A DNA stretch of 43,697 nucleotides from a bacterium (GTDB lineage Bacteria; Bdellovibrionota_B; Oligoflexia; Oligoflexales; RGVZ01). A model generated the notes under the pieces. That model was not told where the DNA came from and did no database searches. It saw only the letters and a program-made list of their open reading frames with translations. The position numbers were made by a program, and so were the translations under genes. How positions within the stretch are numbered: position 1 is the stretch's first letter; each line of letters opens with the position of its first letter. Shown here in pieces: positions 30,493-38,794 of the stretch. The stretch covers positions 1 through 43,697 of the forward strand of contig RGVZ01000018.1 in assembly GCA_010029825.1 (NCBI GenBank). Direction: 5' to 3'.

Positions 30493-32825
30493 AAAGCCGG
30501 GGCGACGGAAAGCTGGAGTCGACCTTTTTTTTTCCAGTGAGGGCCAGCGTTCTCGGCGGCGCCGTGATCGTTGCGGCCATGATCACTCTTTGGGGATATG
30601 GCGATACTTGCCACTACGAGTTTGTTTTTGACGACTATCCTGGAATCCTCGCGAATGTCGCGTTGAAGAAGTTCGTGGATTCCGGCCTTCCAGCGTTGGG
30701 AGAGCTCCTCGCGTTTTCGGGTGAACGGATCCTCTCGTTCCTCACCTTTGCCTGGACATGGAAATGGGCGGGCCCCGACCCGTGTTCCTTCAGGATCGTC
30801 AGCTTGCTGCTCCACATCATGACTTCCGTTCTGGCAGGTGCTTCCGGGGTCGCGTTGTACGGGTTGAGCGGAGGGAAGGCCCCGGCGCGTCGCGAGGCTC
30901 TGGCGATGTTCGTGTCGACAGCGATTTTCGCGGCGCATCCGGTGCAAACGCAGGCGGTTACGTATATCTATCAGCGGATCACGCTCCTCGCGGCGTTCTT
31001 CGGCTTGCTTTCATTTATGGCGGCTTTGCGGTGGCTGGCTACCGGCCGGAATCTTTTCCGTATGGTATCAATCATGGCTCTGTGTGCCGCTTTGTTATCG
31101 AAACCGAATGCGGCGATGGTGCCAGTCATGGTTCTTGTCGCGGCATGGTGTTTCGGGCCGGAAAAAATCCGTGGAAGCCTGGCCTGGTTCCCGCCGTTGC
31201 TGATCGTTCCTCTGTTGATGAGATTCGCCGCTGGCTCAGTAGCGGACCGGATTCATGCGCACGGAACCCCGGGGTTGGATTGGGAACTCTATTTCCTGAC
31301 GCAGGGTCGCGTCATCTGGAAGTACCTTGGAATCATCGTATGGCCGCCAGCCCAGTCTGTGGACCATGTGATTGAACTGGCGCGAGACCCATGGTCGGCA
31401 GCGGGCGTCGCGGGGTTGGCGGGGTGGTTCTTGATCGCGTTGATTCTCGCCGTGGCTTTCTGGATTTGCGCGAACAGTAATTCATCTCCAACGAGGAAAG
31501 CGGTTTCCTTTGGATTGATCTGGTTTTTTACCATGCTGCTCATTGAGTCTTCCGTGATTCCCATTCGTGACCTCATGATGGAGCACCGCGTTTACCTTCC
31601 GTTTGCTGGCCTCGTCTGGATGTCCGTGCCCGCGGTGATCGCGCTCGCTGGTCAACCATATTTCGCCCGCAGGCGCTGGCTTCCGGGTGCGATGGCAGTC
31701 TTGTTTGTGACGGTGATGTCTTCCCTGACGGAATTCCGCAACAGGATATGGGAAACGCCAGAGACGTTGTGGCGATCTGTTCTGGTGACGGATCCAACAA
31801 GCCCGCGTGCCCGGCTCAATTTAGGCAATGCCCTGCTTCGGGGTGGGCGTTTTCAAGAGGCTCTCGGATTTTACGATTCTCTCGACAAGTCCGGCGCGTT
31901 GCAGGCGGACGCGCTGTACCATCGCGGTCTGGCCCTCGTCATGCTAGGCAGATTCGACGAGGCCAAGGAAGTTGCGAATCGGTTGGCCCGTGATTTTCCG
32001 GGTGAGGACCTCCGGACGTCCTATCTGTTGTCTTGGATGTCTCTGGTCCGTGGCGACTTTAGCGGTGCGTATGACGGATTTTCGAGACTTGAAGGGGCTG
32101 GTAATGGCGAGGGATTTTTCTCGCGTCAGGTACGGATGGGCAAGGTCCGTGCGGCGGCACGCCTTGCGAATACTCCGGGTCGGGATCCCGCAAGCAGGTC
32201 CGTCTGGTTGGATCGTGCCGCGTCTGGTTTGCGCCAGATTCTGGCAGCCGATCCCGCAGACGCGGAGGCGATGGTTCGTCTGGTCCGGTTGTTGGGAACC
32301 GAGGGGCGAATCCGGGAGGCGGACGAAGTGGTTGCCGCGGCGCCAGGTTTCATGGATGAGTCTGGCGTCGCCTGGTTGAGTTTGGCTCGCGCTGAATTTG
32401 TCGAGGACCCGCTAAAGCCGGATCAGGCTCTGGATACTTACCGCGAGGCCCTGCGCCGGCACCCTCGCCACCAGGGTTTGCAGATCTGGTATGGATCCTT
32501 TCTGGCAACGCTGGGGGATAATGACCGGATTCATCAGGACATCGGCGGCACTGGTGAAATTGACGCTCTTGCCGACCATGCGATCGCCGAGTCACAGAAA
32601 CTGCTCGGCGCGTTGCAGGCAGATGAAGCAGTGAATCTACTCAGGCGCGTGCTGACCCTCTGTGAATCCGGCGCGAAAAAATGTTCGAGGCAGCCAGTCC
32701 TTCTCAGGAACCTTGGCAGGACCGTCATGTTGGCCGATCCTGAAGCGAAGGCTGAGGCCGAAAGCCTGATCAGCCGCGGTCAAGCTCTTGATCCTGCAGG
32801 CCCCGGCATTGGATCGGGACCCTGA
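30489..32825 (+). CDS. Membrane GT-C glycosyltransferase with TPR domain (TMTC-like)
   Basis: A 778-aa polytopic membrane protein whose first half carries the GT-C motif of protein O-mannosyltransferase/TMTC-like enzymes: FVFDDYPGI (acidic pair in the first periplasmic loop), AHPVQTQAVTYIYQRI and LLSKPNAAMVPVMVL. About ten transmembrane segments follow. From about residue 430 on there are tetratricopeptide-like repeats (PRARLNLGNALLRGGRFQEALGFYDSL; ADALYHRGLALVMLGRFDEAKEVANRL; and later ones), probably periplasmic, that may hold a protein substrate. Start ATG 30489 overlaps the GT2 stop (ATGA); the track start 30357 is inside GT2. It likely uses the lipid-linked sugar made by the upstream GT2. 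Acceptor is unknown. Confidence 0.88.
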   Translation: MKSRGDGKLESTFFFPVRASVLGGAVIVAAMITLWGYGDTCHYEFVFDDYPGILANVALKKFVDSGLPALGELLAFSGERILSFLTFAWTWKWAGPDPCSFRIVSLLLHIMTSVLAGASGVALYGLSGGKAPARREALAMFVSTAIFAAHPVQTQAVTYIYQRITLLAAFFGLLSFMAALRWLATGRNLFRMVSIMALCAALLSKPNAAMVPVMVLVAAWCFGPEKIRGSLAWFPPLLIVPLLMRFAAGSVADRIHAHGTPGLDWELYFLTQGRVIWKYLGIIVWPPAQSVDHVIELARDPWSAAGVAGLAGWFLIALILAVAFWICANSNSSPTRKAVSFGLIWFFTMLLIESSVIPIRDLMMEHRVYLPFAGLVWMSVPAVIALAGQPYFARRRWLPGAMAVLFVTVMSSLTEFRNRIWETPETLWRSVLVTDPTSPRARLNLGNALLRGGRFQEALGFYDSLDKSGALQADALYHRGLALVMLGRFDEAKEVANRLARDFPGEDLRTSYLLSWMSLVRGDFSGAYDGFSRLEGAGNGEGFFSRQVRMGKVRAAARLANTPGRDPASRSVWLDRAASGLRQILAADPADAEAMVRLVRLLGTEGRIREADEVVAAAPGFMDESGVAWLSLARAEFVEDPLKPDQALDTYREALRRHPRHQGLQIWYGSFLATLGDNDRIHQDIGGTGEIDALADHAIAESQKLLGALQADEAVNLLRRVLTLCESGAKKCSRQPVLLRNLGRTVMLADPEAKAEAESLISRGQALDPAGPGIGSGP

Positions 32826-33288
32826 AGGGACCATCGACCGCGGACGAAGCGATGTCTTTGGCAGCGTTGCCAGTCAAGACCAGTATGCCACCGGTTGTCT
32901 GGTTCTCCTGAATCCCCGGAAGTTCCAGAGTGCCCCCGTCAAATTCAAAGCGAAGTAGGGTTTTTGATGATGACGGGTCTGTCAGCGAGCGGGACACCGT
33001 CCAGGATTCTGCGTTGACGATGACTGATTGACGTCGCGCGCTTCCCGCGAGTTCCACCAGGACAATCTGCGGTTCGCTGAAGACATGTGTCCGGATCGTC
33101 ATTCCGGGAAGGCTCGCCGTCCAGCCCTCGCAAAATAGCTCAGCAAATCGATGGTCAGTGTTGGCGCCCGCCGTGTCGCACAAAAGGCAACAGGCAAAGA
33201 GATTGCGCAGTAGAGTCCAGCAACATGTCCGCGAGCGCGGCAAAAAATTCGAGTAATTACCCGTATTTGTTGAAAAATTTGCAGTCAC
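32770..33288 (-). CDS. Small secreted protein, function unknown
   Basis: A 172-aa ORF filling what would otherwise be a 540-bp gap. I do not recognise it. The first 40 residues hold a hydrophobic stretch (TLLRNLFACCLLCDTAGA) that could be a signal peptide ending before NTDHRF; the true start is uncertain because the GTG at 33288 lacks a ribosome site. The mature part is beta-like with good protein composition (IVLVELAGSARRQSVIVNAES, LLRFEFDGGTLELPG, TTGGILVLTGNA). Two Cys pairs are possible. Its 3' end overlaps the GT-C/TPR gene by 56 bp, and no other strand offers a better reading. Confidence 0.55.
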   Translation of the reverse strand: MTANFSTNTGNYSNFLPRSRTCCWTLLRNLFACCLLCDTAGANTDHRFAELFCEGWTASLPGMTIRTHVFSEPQIVLVELAGSARRQSVIVNAESWTVSRSLTDPSSSKTLLRFEFDGGTLELPGIQENQTTGGILVLTGNAAKDIASSAVDGPFRVPIQCRGLQDQELDRG

Positions 33289-33347
33289 TGCCCAGGGTCC
33301 TCCGGCTCACGCAAGACATCAAAATTGGTCCCTCCGCTGCCTCCGCG

Positions 33348-33356
33348 TGTGATAAT
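33348..33356 (+). promoter_or_regulatory. Possible extended -10 element
   Basis: TGTGATAAT lies only ten bases before the ATG at 33366; a TTGGTC sits 20 bp upstream. If used, the transcript would be nearly leaderless. Confidence 0.3.
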
Positions 33357-33365
33357 AGCTCGTCC

Positions 33366-34949
33366 ATGGCGACGCAACGGAATTCATGGATGTTTGTCGA
33401 TTGTCAGGGTCTGAAGTCCTGTGGGACGGAAGGATCCGACGTCTTGTTTGAGATATGCTGGAAGCTTCTTTCAGAATCCGAGGCGCTTGACGGCTTTTGC
33501 GCAGGCACAATTCCCGGCGCGGCAACTGTAGTCAGGCCAGCAATCATCCTTGGTCGCTCTTCGTTGGCCAGGATTACGCGGCTGTGTGGCATCCGTCCCG
33601 TTGAATTGGCAAGGGCTCCGGACATCGATGAAGTGGCCAGCGCCTTCGCCAACGCGATTGAGGATCATCAACCCGCTGGTATTGTCATTCATTACGCAGT
33701 TTTTGAACGTCCATTCCTGTCCATCTTGTGGGCTTTGGCCCGGCCTGGGGTTGAGTTTCCCGTTCCGGTCATTTGTACTCGCGACCTTGCCCGCAAGCAG
33801 CTGCCTGAGCTCAATTCCTATTCCCTGAAGGCAGTTGCGGGTTATTTCGGCGCTCCTTGTGATGAAATGAAGCGCGCGGAAGCCCACGTTGACGCCACCA
33901 TCGCGATCTGGCGAGGTTTGCAGTGCCTGGAACGTGAATCTGGCCGTCCCGGAAAGGAATTGCGAAGCTTGCGCCTTGCCTTGCCCGATGTCCCGGGAAC
34001 CTACCGGTTCTTCGATGCGCGCGGGCGCGTCCTTTATGTTGGCAAGGCGACATCGCTTCACCATCGCGTCAACAGTTACTTCCGGGGCGGGGTTCGTGAT
34101 GATTCGCGCAAGCGCGAGATGATGGCACAGGTAAAGCATATTGAGGTTTTCCCGGCGCCTTCCCCTCTTCATGCAGCGTTGGATGAATTTCGATCCATCA
34201 TTGACCTGTCACCGCCCTACAATATCGCGATGAACAAGGACGACCGTCCCGTGGTTTGGCTTGATCGCGAGTCTCTCCTGCCGGTGTCCAGTGCAGGTGA
34301 GACCGGGCGCGATTTTCGCGTTTTGGGCCCTTTCGCAAGCGACAGCGTTTTCACCGACCTCCGCTCCCTTTCCGCCATCTATCGCGGCGAGGAACCGGAA
34401 AAGCCAATCGAATTCATGTTTCCCGGCCTGGATCCGCACGATGAGATTCTCCATGAGGCCCTCGATCGCGTCGTTGCGTTGACCGGTATTCCGGAGGCAT
34501 CGTTCGGAAGACCATTCGCTTGGTTGTCGGCGGCTGTCTTGCGATTTCTGCGAAACGCGGATCACGACGAATCCTTAGAGGATCCACGGGGCGAGTCGCG
34601 TGACGAACTGCCTTGGGACGTTGAGTGCGTGACCCGCAGCATCCTGCGCAAATTGAAAAGGGCGGCCACGACATGGTCGCAAATGGCATCCGTTCGGCTG
34701 CTTTGTGGCGCGGAGGTTACGATTGCCAGGGGCGGTGAAGGATCCGGAACGTTGTCAGAAGCCATCCCGGTCGCCGGGCCGGCGACATTGGGTTCAATAC
34801 ATCAATTACAAGAAGCCGCCTTGATCCTCTCAGGAATCAAGGCGGCAGGGAAAGAGGGCTCAATGGTGCAGGTCAAGCGGGTCAGCGGAAGGCTCATCGT
34901 GACGGGGCGGCGGGGCATTACCAGCCGGATCCTGTTCACGAACCGCTGA
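33366..34949 (+). CDS. Exonuclease-fold / GIY-YIG (UvrC-N) fusion nuclease
   Basis: A 527-aa two-domain protein related to the Cho/UvrC-like nucleases fused to a DNA polymerase III epsilon-type exonuclease domain. The N-terminal domain (about 1-190) keeps the fold (MFVDCQGL, IVIHYAVFERPFL, YSLKAVAGYFG, AHVDATIAIW), but catalytic residues are altered: D12-x-Q14 instead of D-x-E, Glu114 in place of Asp, and His174 too near Asp176. The GIY-YIG domain (about 208-290) looks intact: GTYRFFD, VLYVGKATSLHHRV with Arg234, and Glu274 in ALDEFRSIIDLSPPYN. About 240 further residues are not recognised. The start is the ATG at 33366; the track start is longer without support. It lacks a UvrC C-terminal nuclease half. 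Confidence 0.8.
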   Translation: MATQRNSWMFVDCQGLKSCGTEGSDVLFEICWKLLSESEALDGFCAGTIPGAATVVRPAIILGRSSLARITRLCGIRPVELARAPDIDEVASAFANAIEDHQPAGIVIHYAVFERPFLSILWALARPGVEFPVPVICTRDLARKQLPELNSYSLKAVAGYFGAPCDEMKRAEAHVDATIAIWRGLQCLERESGRPGKELRSLRLALPDVPGTYRFFDARGRVLYVGKATSLHHRVNSYFRGGVRDDSRKREMMAQVKHIEVFPAPSPLHAALDEFRSIIDLSPPYNIAMNKDDRPVVWLDRESLLPVSSAGETGRDFRVLGPFASDSVFTDLRSLSAIYRGEEPEKPIEFMFPGLDPHDEILHEALDRVVALTGIPEASFGRPFAWLSAAVLRFLRNADHDESLEDPRGESRDELPWDVECVTRSILRKLKRAATTWSQMASVRLLCGAEVTIARGGEGSGTLSEAIPVAGPATLGSIHQLQEAALILSGIKAAGKEGSMVQVKRVSGRLIVTGRRGITSRILFTNR

Positions 34950-36813
34950 TGGAATCTTGTCTCTCGTCGATCGTGATCCGTTGCGTGGTCGTGCCAAATC
35001 GGTCACTTCTGATTTCCGGGGACAAAAGTTTGACTTCAACCTCAAGCCTGCTGGCTGGTAGAGGGCTTTTTACTTCCCATCGAGCGATATCCCGGAATTG
35101 AGTGAGTTCGTTCCTGTCCGCGAACCACCTGATCTCGATCCTCTCGCCTTCAGGTCCTTGCCCCAGGCGACGGAACTGACCAAGTTCAAGGGGGGTGACT
35201 TCCGCGCTGAGGACGCCGGCCCCGGACTTGCGCATGGACGCATGGTCGATCAAGTCGATCCGGTCGAGAAATTTTATCCAGTTGTTTTCCTGGCAAACCT
35301 GGCAGAAATGCTGGGACGTCATGTCTCGCATCAAGCAGGACTCGTTCGTCGGGCGATAGCCAGCGACCGAGCGGGTGCTGTCGAAAACCGGGAATGCGCT
35401 CACAAGCCCGGGTTCGTCGTGGAAGTCCCCGGCATATTCGTGCACCGTTAGAGATGACAACCACTGCCCGCGGGGACCGGTGGCGTCTCCGATGGCCCTG
35501 AAAACAAGGCGGTGGTCTCCCGGCGCAAGGCCCGAGGGAACCTCAATATCGACAAATGTGCGGTCATGTGACTGTGGTTCGTTGAACGGTATCTGCATGT
35601 CATCAAGCCGGACTTCGAGGCTGCCGGCACTGCCGAAGCCTGAAGCACTGAAGCGAATCGCCGTTTTCGCGTATTGACCGTTGGACTTGAAACGAGCTTC
35701 GAAGGGCCCTTTCTTGAAGTCATGCCAAGGCCAGCCCAGATAGCGCGCGGTCATCGGTTCCTCGCGAACCCGGGGCACTGAGTCGCTCGTCCAGTGCCTC
35801 CATCCAATGGAGGACGTTTCGTCCGCGTGATTCGCCCCGAAATAGCCACCGCCGTCGTATTCTTCGCCGACGCGACCAAAGTTATGTCCCAGCTCATGTC
35901 GCAACACCACCGTACCGCTTTGTTGTGAGCTGGTGGAAATCGCGAATTCCCCGCCAAGACCGCCGTACCAGGGATCATTGGCAATCACGACCGGATAGTC
36001 GCAATCAGGGGCGGCGTCGCATGATTCTCTGAGGGCCGCCGTGTCACCCGGGAAGATCGCCCTGAGGGTGTCACCCTCGCGGTACAGCCCGTACGCGGTA
36101 TTCCCGGGACGTTGTCTGGGAAGACCGGATTCCCGGGATGCGCGGAACACGACATGGACATTGAACACTGGCAAATACGACTTGAAGGTGTCCCCGAGGA
36201 ACATGTCGTCGACCAGGCGGTTGATGTCAGAAAAGAATTTTTCCCGCTCTGTCGTTGTATAGCCATCCCCCATGAAAACGATATCGATGCGGTTCGATGA
36301 CGGTCCGCTGCTGATGATCGTCCGGACCTCATCCTGGTTATCCTCAGTGCCGTCCCCGTTTTTGCTCTCGGGCGCGGCAGGCTGCCCCGGCGCAGCGACA
36401 ATTCCATCGGCGAGTTTTTCGCGGTCGATTGGCACCTTGTTCTGGCTCAGGAAAGCGACGATCTCTTCGAGGTTTGCGCCTTCCACTTCGTTCCATTCGA
36501 TCACTGGCGCGCTGGAATGTTCCGCGATTATTGCCGGGAGAGCCGCAGTGCGCAGCTTGCCATGCCGACCGTCGAACCGGTTGGCGAGCGGTATTTTCTT
36601 GTGGCTTGTAATCTTGATTGTCTCGCTGCTGGAGTCCTTGGTCCACCGGACCCTGTGCAGAATGGAAGCTCCGTTCTTTTGTCCGGACGCCTGTGCGCCG
36701 GATGCAAGGGCCGACGCGAAGCAAGCCCCAACCATGATCATCACCCGAATCGCACGGTTTGGCCCCCACGTCAGGCGTCTTGCCGGGGACAAGTTTCCGG
36801 AAAAGTGTTCCAT
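34936..36813 (-). CDS. M64-family metallopeptidase (IgA-peptidase type), secreted
   Basis: A secreted zinc peptidase. The start ATG 36813 has GGAG at a good distance; a signal segment follows (IRVMIMVGACFASALASGAQA). After a propeptide-like region (to about 165) the catalytic domain shows the family strand IDIVFMGDGYTTTEREKFF and the zinc motif VLRHELGHNFGRVGEEYDGG (HExxH with downstream Glu/Asp). A further beta-rich domain and a peptide such as CLMRDMTSQHFCQVCQENN, with Cys likely bridged, complete the C-terminus. Length 625 aa. It ends overlapping the GIY-YIG gene by 14 bp. Substrate is unknown; the IgA label comes from the family name, not from evidence here. Confidence 0.88.
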   Translation of the reverse strand: MEHFSGNLSPARRLTWGPNRAIRVMIMVGACFASALASGAQASGQKNGASILHRVRWTKDSSSETIKITSHKKIPLANRFDGRHGKLRTAALPAIIAEHSSAPVIEWNEVEGANLEEIVAFLSQNKVPIDREKLADGIVAAPGQPAAPESKNGDGTEDNQDEVRTIISSGPSSNRIDIVFMGDGYTTTEREKFFSDINRLVDDMFLGDTFKSYLPVFNVHVVFRASRESGLPRQRPGNTAYGLYREGDTLRAIFPGDTAALRESCDAAPDCDYPVVIANDPWYGGLGGEFAISTSSQQSGTVVLRHELGHNFGRVGEEYDGGGYFGANHADETSSIGWRHWTSDSVPRVREEPMTARYLGWPWHDFKKGPFEARFKSNGQYAKTAIRFSASGFGSAGSLEVRLDDMQIPFNEPQSHDRTFVDIEVPSGLAPGDHRLVFRAIGDATGPRGQWLSSLTVHEYAGDFHDEPGLVSAFPVFDSTRSVAGYRPTNESCLMRDMTSQHFCQVCQENNWIKFLDRIDLIDHASMRKSGAGVLSAEVTPLELGQFRRLGQGPEGERIEIRWFADRNELTQFRDIARWEVKSPLPASRLEVEVKLLSPEIRSDRFGTTTQRITIDERQDSISGS

Positions 36814-36900
36814 AAAGACTCCGTCGAGGAGGTTACAGATGGCTTTGATGGCTATTTCTGGTCCGATGGTGCTAAACGTATCATAAAAGGAGGGAGAACG

Positions 36901-37287
36901 ATGCCGCGATTATTGTTCAAGTGGCTGGTCATGTCCTTGGCCATCCTGGCGATTCCGCAGCTTGCAGGTGGCGTGAGGGTTGAGAGTTTTGGAGCCGCGC
37001 TGGCAGTGGCCGCCGTACTGGGTGTGTTGAACGTCGTCTTGAAGCCAATCCTGATATTGCTGACCCTGCCCCTGACCATTCTGAGTCTTGGCCTGTTCTT
37101 GCTTGTCCTCAATGCTTTTATGGTCCAACTCGCTCCGCTTTTTGTGGCGGGGTTTCATGTGGACTCATTTTGGTCGGCGTTTGTCAGTTCCCTGATCATA
37201 TCCCTCGTATCGTGGGTCGCGAATGTTTTTGACGAAAGTCAGTTCAGATGGCGCATCAGTGCCGGTCGGGAGCATCGCCGGAATTGA
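36901..37287 (+). CDS. Small four-helix membrane protein (phage-holin-4 / YvlD type)
   Basis: A 128-aa integral membrane protein of the phage_holin_4_2 family (YvlD-like), common on chromosomes and not diagnostic of a phage. Four hydrophobic segments are visible: LLFKWLVMSLAILAIPQLA, ALAVAAVLGVLNVVLKPIL, TLPLTILSLGLFLLVLNAF and FVSSLIISLVSWVAN; the signature LNVVLKPILILLTLPLTILSLGLF is typical. GGAGGGAG precedes the ATG at 36901; the ORF track's much longer frame (36517) starts in antisense of the peptidase gene. Its stop lies 32 bp inside the convergent PHP gene. Envelope-stress roles are suggested for relatives, not shown here. Confidence 0.9.
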   Translation: MPRLLFKWLVMSLAILAIPQLAGGVRVESFGAALAVAAVLGVLNVVLKPILILLTLPLTILSLGLFLLVLNAFMVQLAPLFVAGFHVDSFWSAFVSSLIISLVSWVANVFDESQFRWRISAGREHRRN

Positions 37288-38794
37288 TGATGAAAGGCGA
37301 TGTTTGCGCCATGGCCTCGAACCACGGGCCGATCATGACGCGGGCGTACAGGTAGTGAGGGTGACCATCCCGTATCTCACTCAAGGGTAACCATCCCGTG
37401 ATCTCACCCGCGTAATAAGTTCCGCCTTCCCCAGAAACCGACAATTCGTGGGGCAGACCTTCAAAGTCAAGCCGACCGGCAATCCGGCCATCCAGAACCC
37501 ATTCGACGCGGCGGGGGACGTTGAACTCGTCGGGTTCAAACAATCTCAGTCTTGTTTCCAGCATCCCATGTGCCCCGCCCGGGAATGCGCCGAGCGTGTC
37601 CCTGTCGACCAGTCCCCCCATCGGGATCCATTCGCCGGCGGCGGATTTGACGTCGAATGCCAGTTCCAGATCCCGGCTTGATGTGGCGTAAAACCTGCGC
37701 ACGCGCAAGGCCTCCATCAGGCTTTCGTGAGTCAGTGTCGTCATGAGGACACCGATGCGAGAATTGGAAAGGCCCCAGTCCAGCCCATGATTGTCTTGCG
37801 ATCCCAGTGGGCCGGGATGCCAGCCTTGCGCCAATGCCTCGTCAATAAATGGCTGCTTGCCCGAGAAGCCGAACTGGAACCGGTCATGGCCACTCCAGTG
37901 GATGACTTCCATTCCGAACATGCGTGATTCCAGGGGTGGAAAAAAAGACATGTGCTTGAATTCAAATTGTGTGGCGTTGTCCTTCTGGACCATCGGGTGC
38001 GCGAAGGCTACCAGTGCGTCCTTGTTTTCAGGGCGAGCCAGCCAATTGTAGAAGTCCTTCAGGTCGGGACATTTGAAGGCCGAGCATACGCCGTCGCTGC
38101 CGACCACAATATAATGTCCGTAGACCGGATTGCTGTATTCGAATCCCCTCACCGCCAGAAAGTCCGGGGAATCCGCCGCCGCTGCGATTTCCCTGAGTTC
38201 CTCCCAGTTTCTTCCCGGATTGAACAGCCAAAACTCAGGATGGTCAGTGACGGCCATGAAATCAAGGCCACCTTTGTCGCGAGCGAAGGCATACGCGTCT
38301 GCGGGAGTTGCGGATCCGTCAGACCAGCCGGTGTGCGAATGCAGTGTCCCGTGCCATGCGATCATCGGTCTCGCGCCAGTGGGTCTGATAGAGAGACCGT
38401 TTTTCCACTTGAATTTTGTTGCCGGGAAAATGCTGCCCGGATCTGAGGCGCTGTAGTCAAACCAGGAGTCTCCTACATCACCTCTCTCGTAAGGAAATCC
38501 AGGCGGTTCACAGGACGAGGGTAGCCGGGGATCAAACCATGGCAGGCCGCGTGTTTGGAGAGTGGTCATGGCATCCCGATCCGGTTGCAACGCTTGTTTC
38601 CAGTCCAGTTTGCGCCAGCTGGTTTCCATGACAATTTTCAGTGGTTGGCGTTCCGCCGACGTTGCGGGGCTGGACAACCAAAAGTAGTGTGCCGTCTTCC
38701 AGGAAGCCCACAACAGCACAAGGATTCCAAGGATGCCACTGGCGACGGTCGCGAGAACCATCAGGGATTTCTTGATGAGCCGGTTGTGACTCAT
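37256..38794 (-). CDS. Membrane-anchored PHP-domain phosphoesterase (CehA/McbA-like)
   Basis: A metal-dependent hydrolase of the PHP superfamily, anchored by an N-terminal membrane helix (SLMVLATVASGILGILVLLWASW). Motifs: WHGTLHSHTGWSDGSATPADA (HxH and Asp), VTDHPEF, FEYS, VAFAHP and LGSQDNHG, the metal ligands of the fold. About 512 aa; a beta-sandwich-like C-terminal part (RLFEPDEFNVPRRVEWVLDG) follows. The start is ATG 38794, which overlaps the stop of the upstream GT39 gene (ATGA); the GTG at 38812 used by the track is less likely. It probably cleaves a phosphoester or carbamate in the periplasm, perhaps in glycan work, given its partner. Confidence 0.85.
   Translation of the reverse strand: MSHNRLIKKSLMVLATVASGILGILVLLWASWKTAHYFWLSSPATSAERQPLKIVMETSWRKLDWKQALQPDRDAMTTLQTRGLPWFDPRLPSSCEPPGFPYERGDVGDSWFDYSASDPGSIFPATKFKWKNGLSIRPTGARPMIAWHGTLHSHTGWSDGSATPADAYAFARDKGGLDFMAVTDHPEFWLFNPGRNWEELREIAAAADSPDFLAVRGFEYSNPVYGHYIVVGSDGVCSAFKCPDLKDFYNWLARPENKDALVAFAHPMVQKDNATQFEFKHMSFFPPLESRMFGMEVIHWSGHDRFQFGFSGKQPFIDEALAQGWHPGPLGSQDNHGLDWGLSNSRIGVLMTTLTHESLMEALRVRRFYATSSRDLELAFDVKSAAGEWIPMGGLVDRDTLGAFPGGAHGMLETRLRLFEPDEFNVPRRVEWVLDGRIAGRLDFEGLPHELSVSGEGGTYYAGEITGWLPLSEIRDGHPHYLYARVMIGPWFEAMAQTSPFIINSGDAPDRH

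Noticed and set aside
36845-36884. Promoter for the four-helix membrane protein gene from TTGATG and TATCAT
   Set aside because: The spacer is 28 bp, and a start from TATCAT would remove the ribosome site.
36901-37287. Prophage remnant suggested by the holin-like family name
   Set aside because: The family is common on bacterial chromosomes and no other phage gene is nearby.
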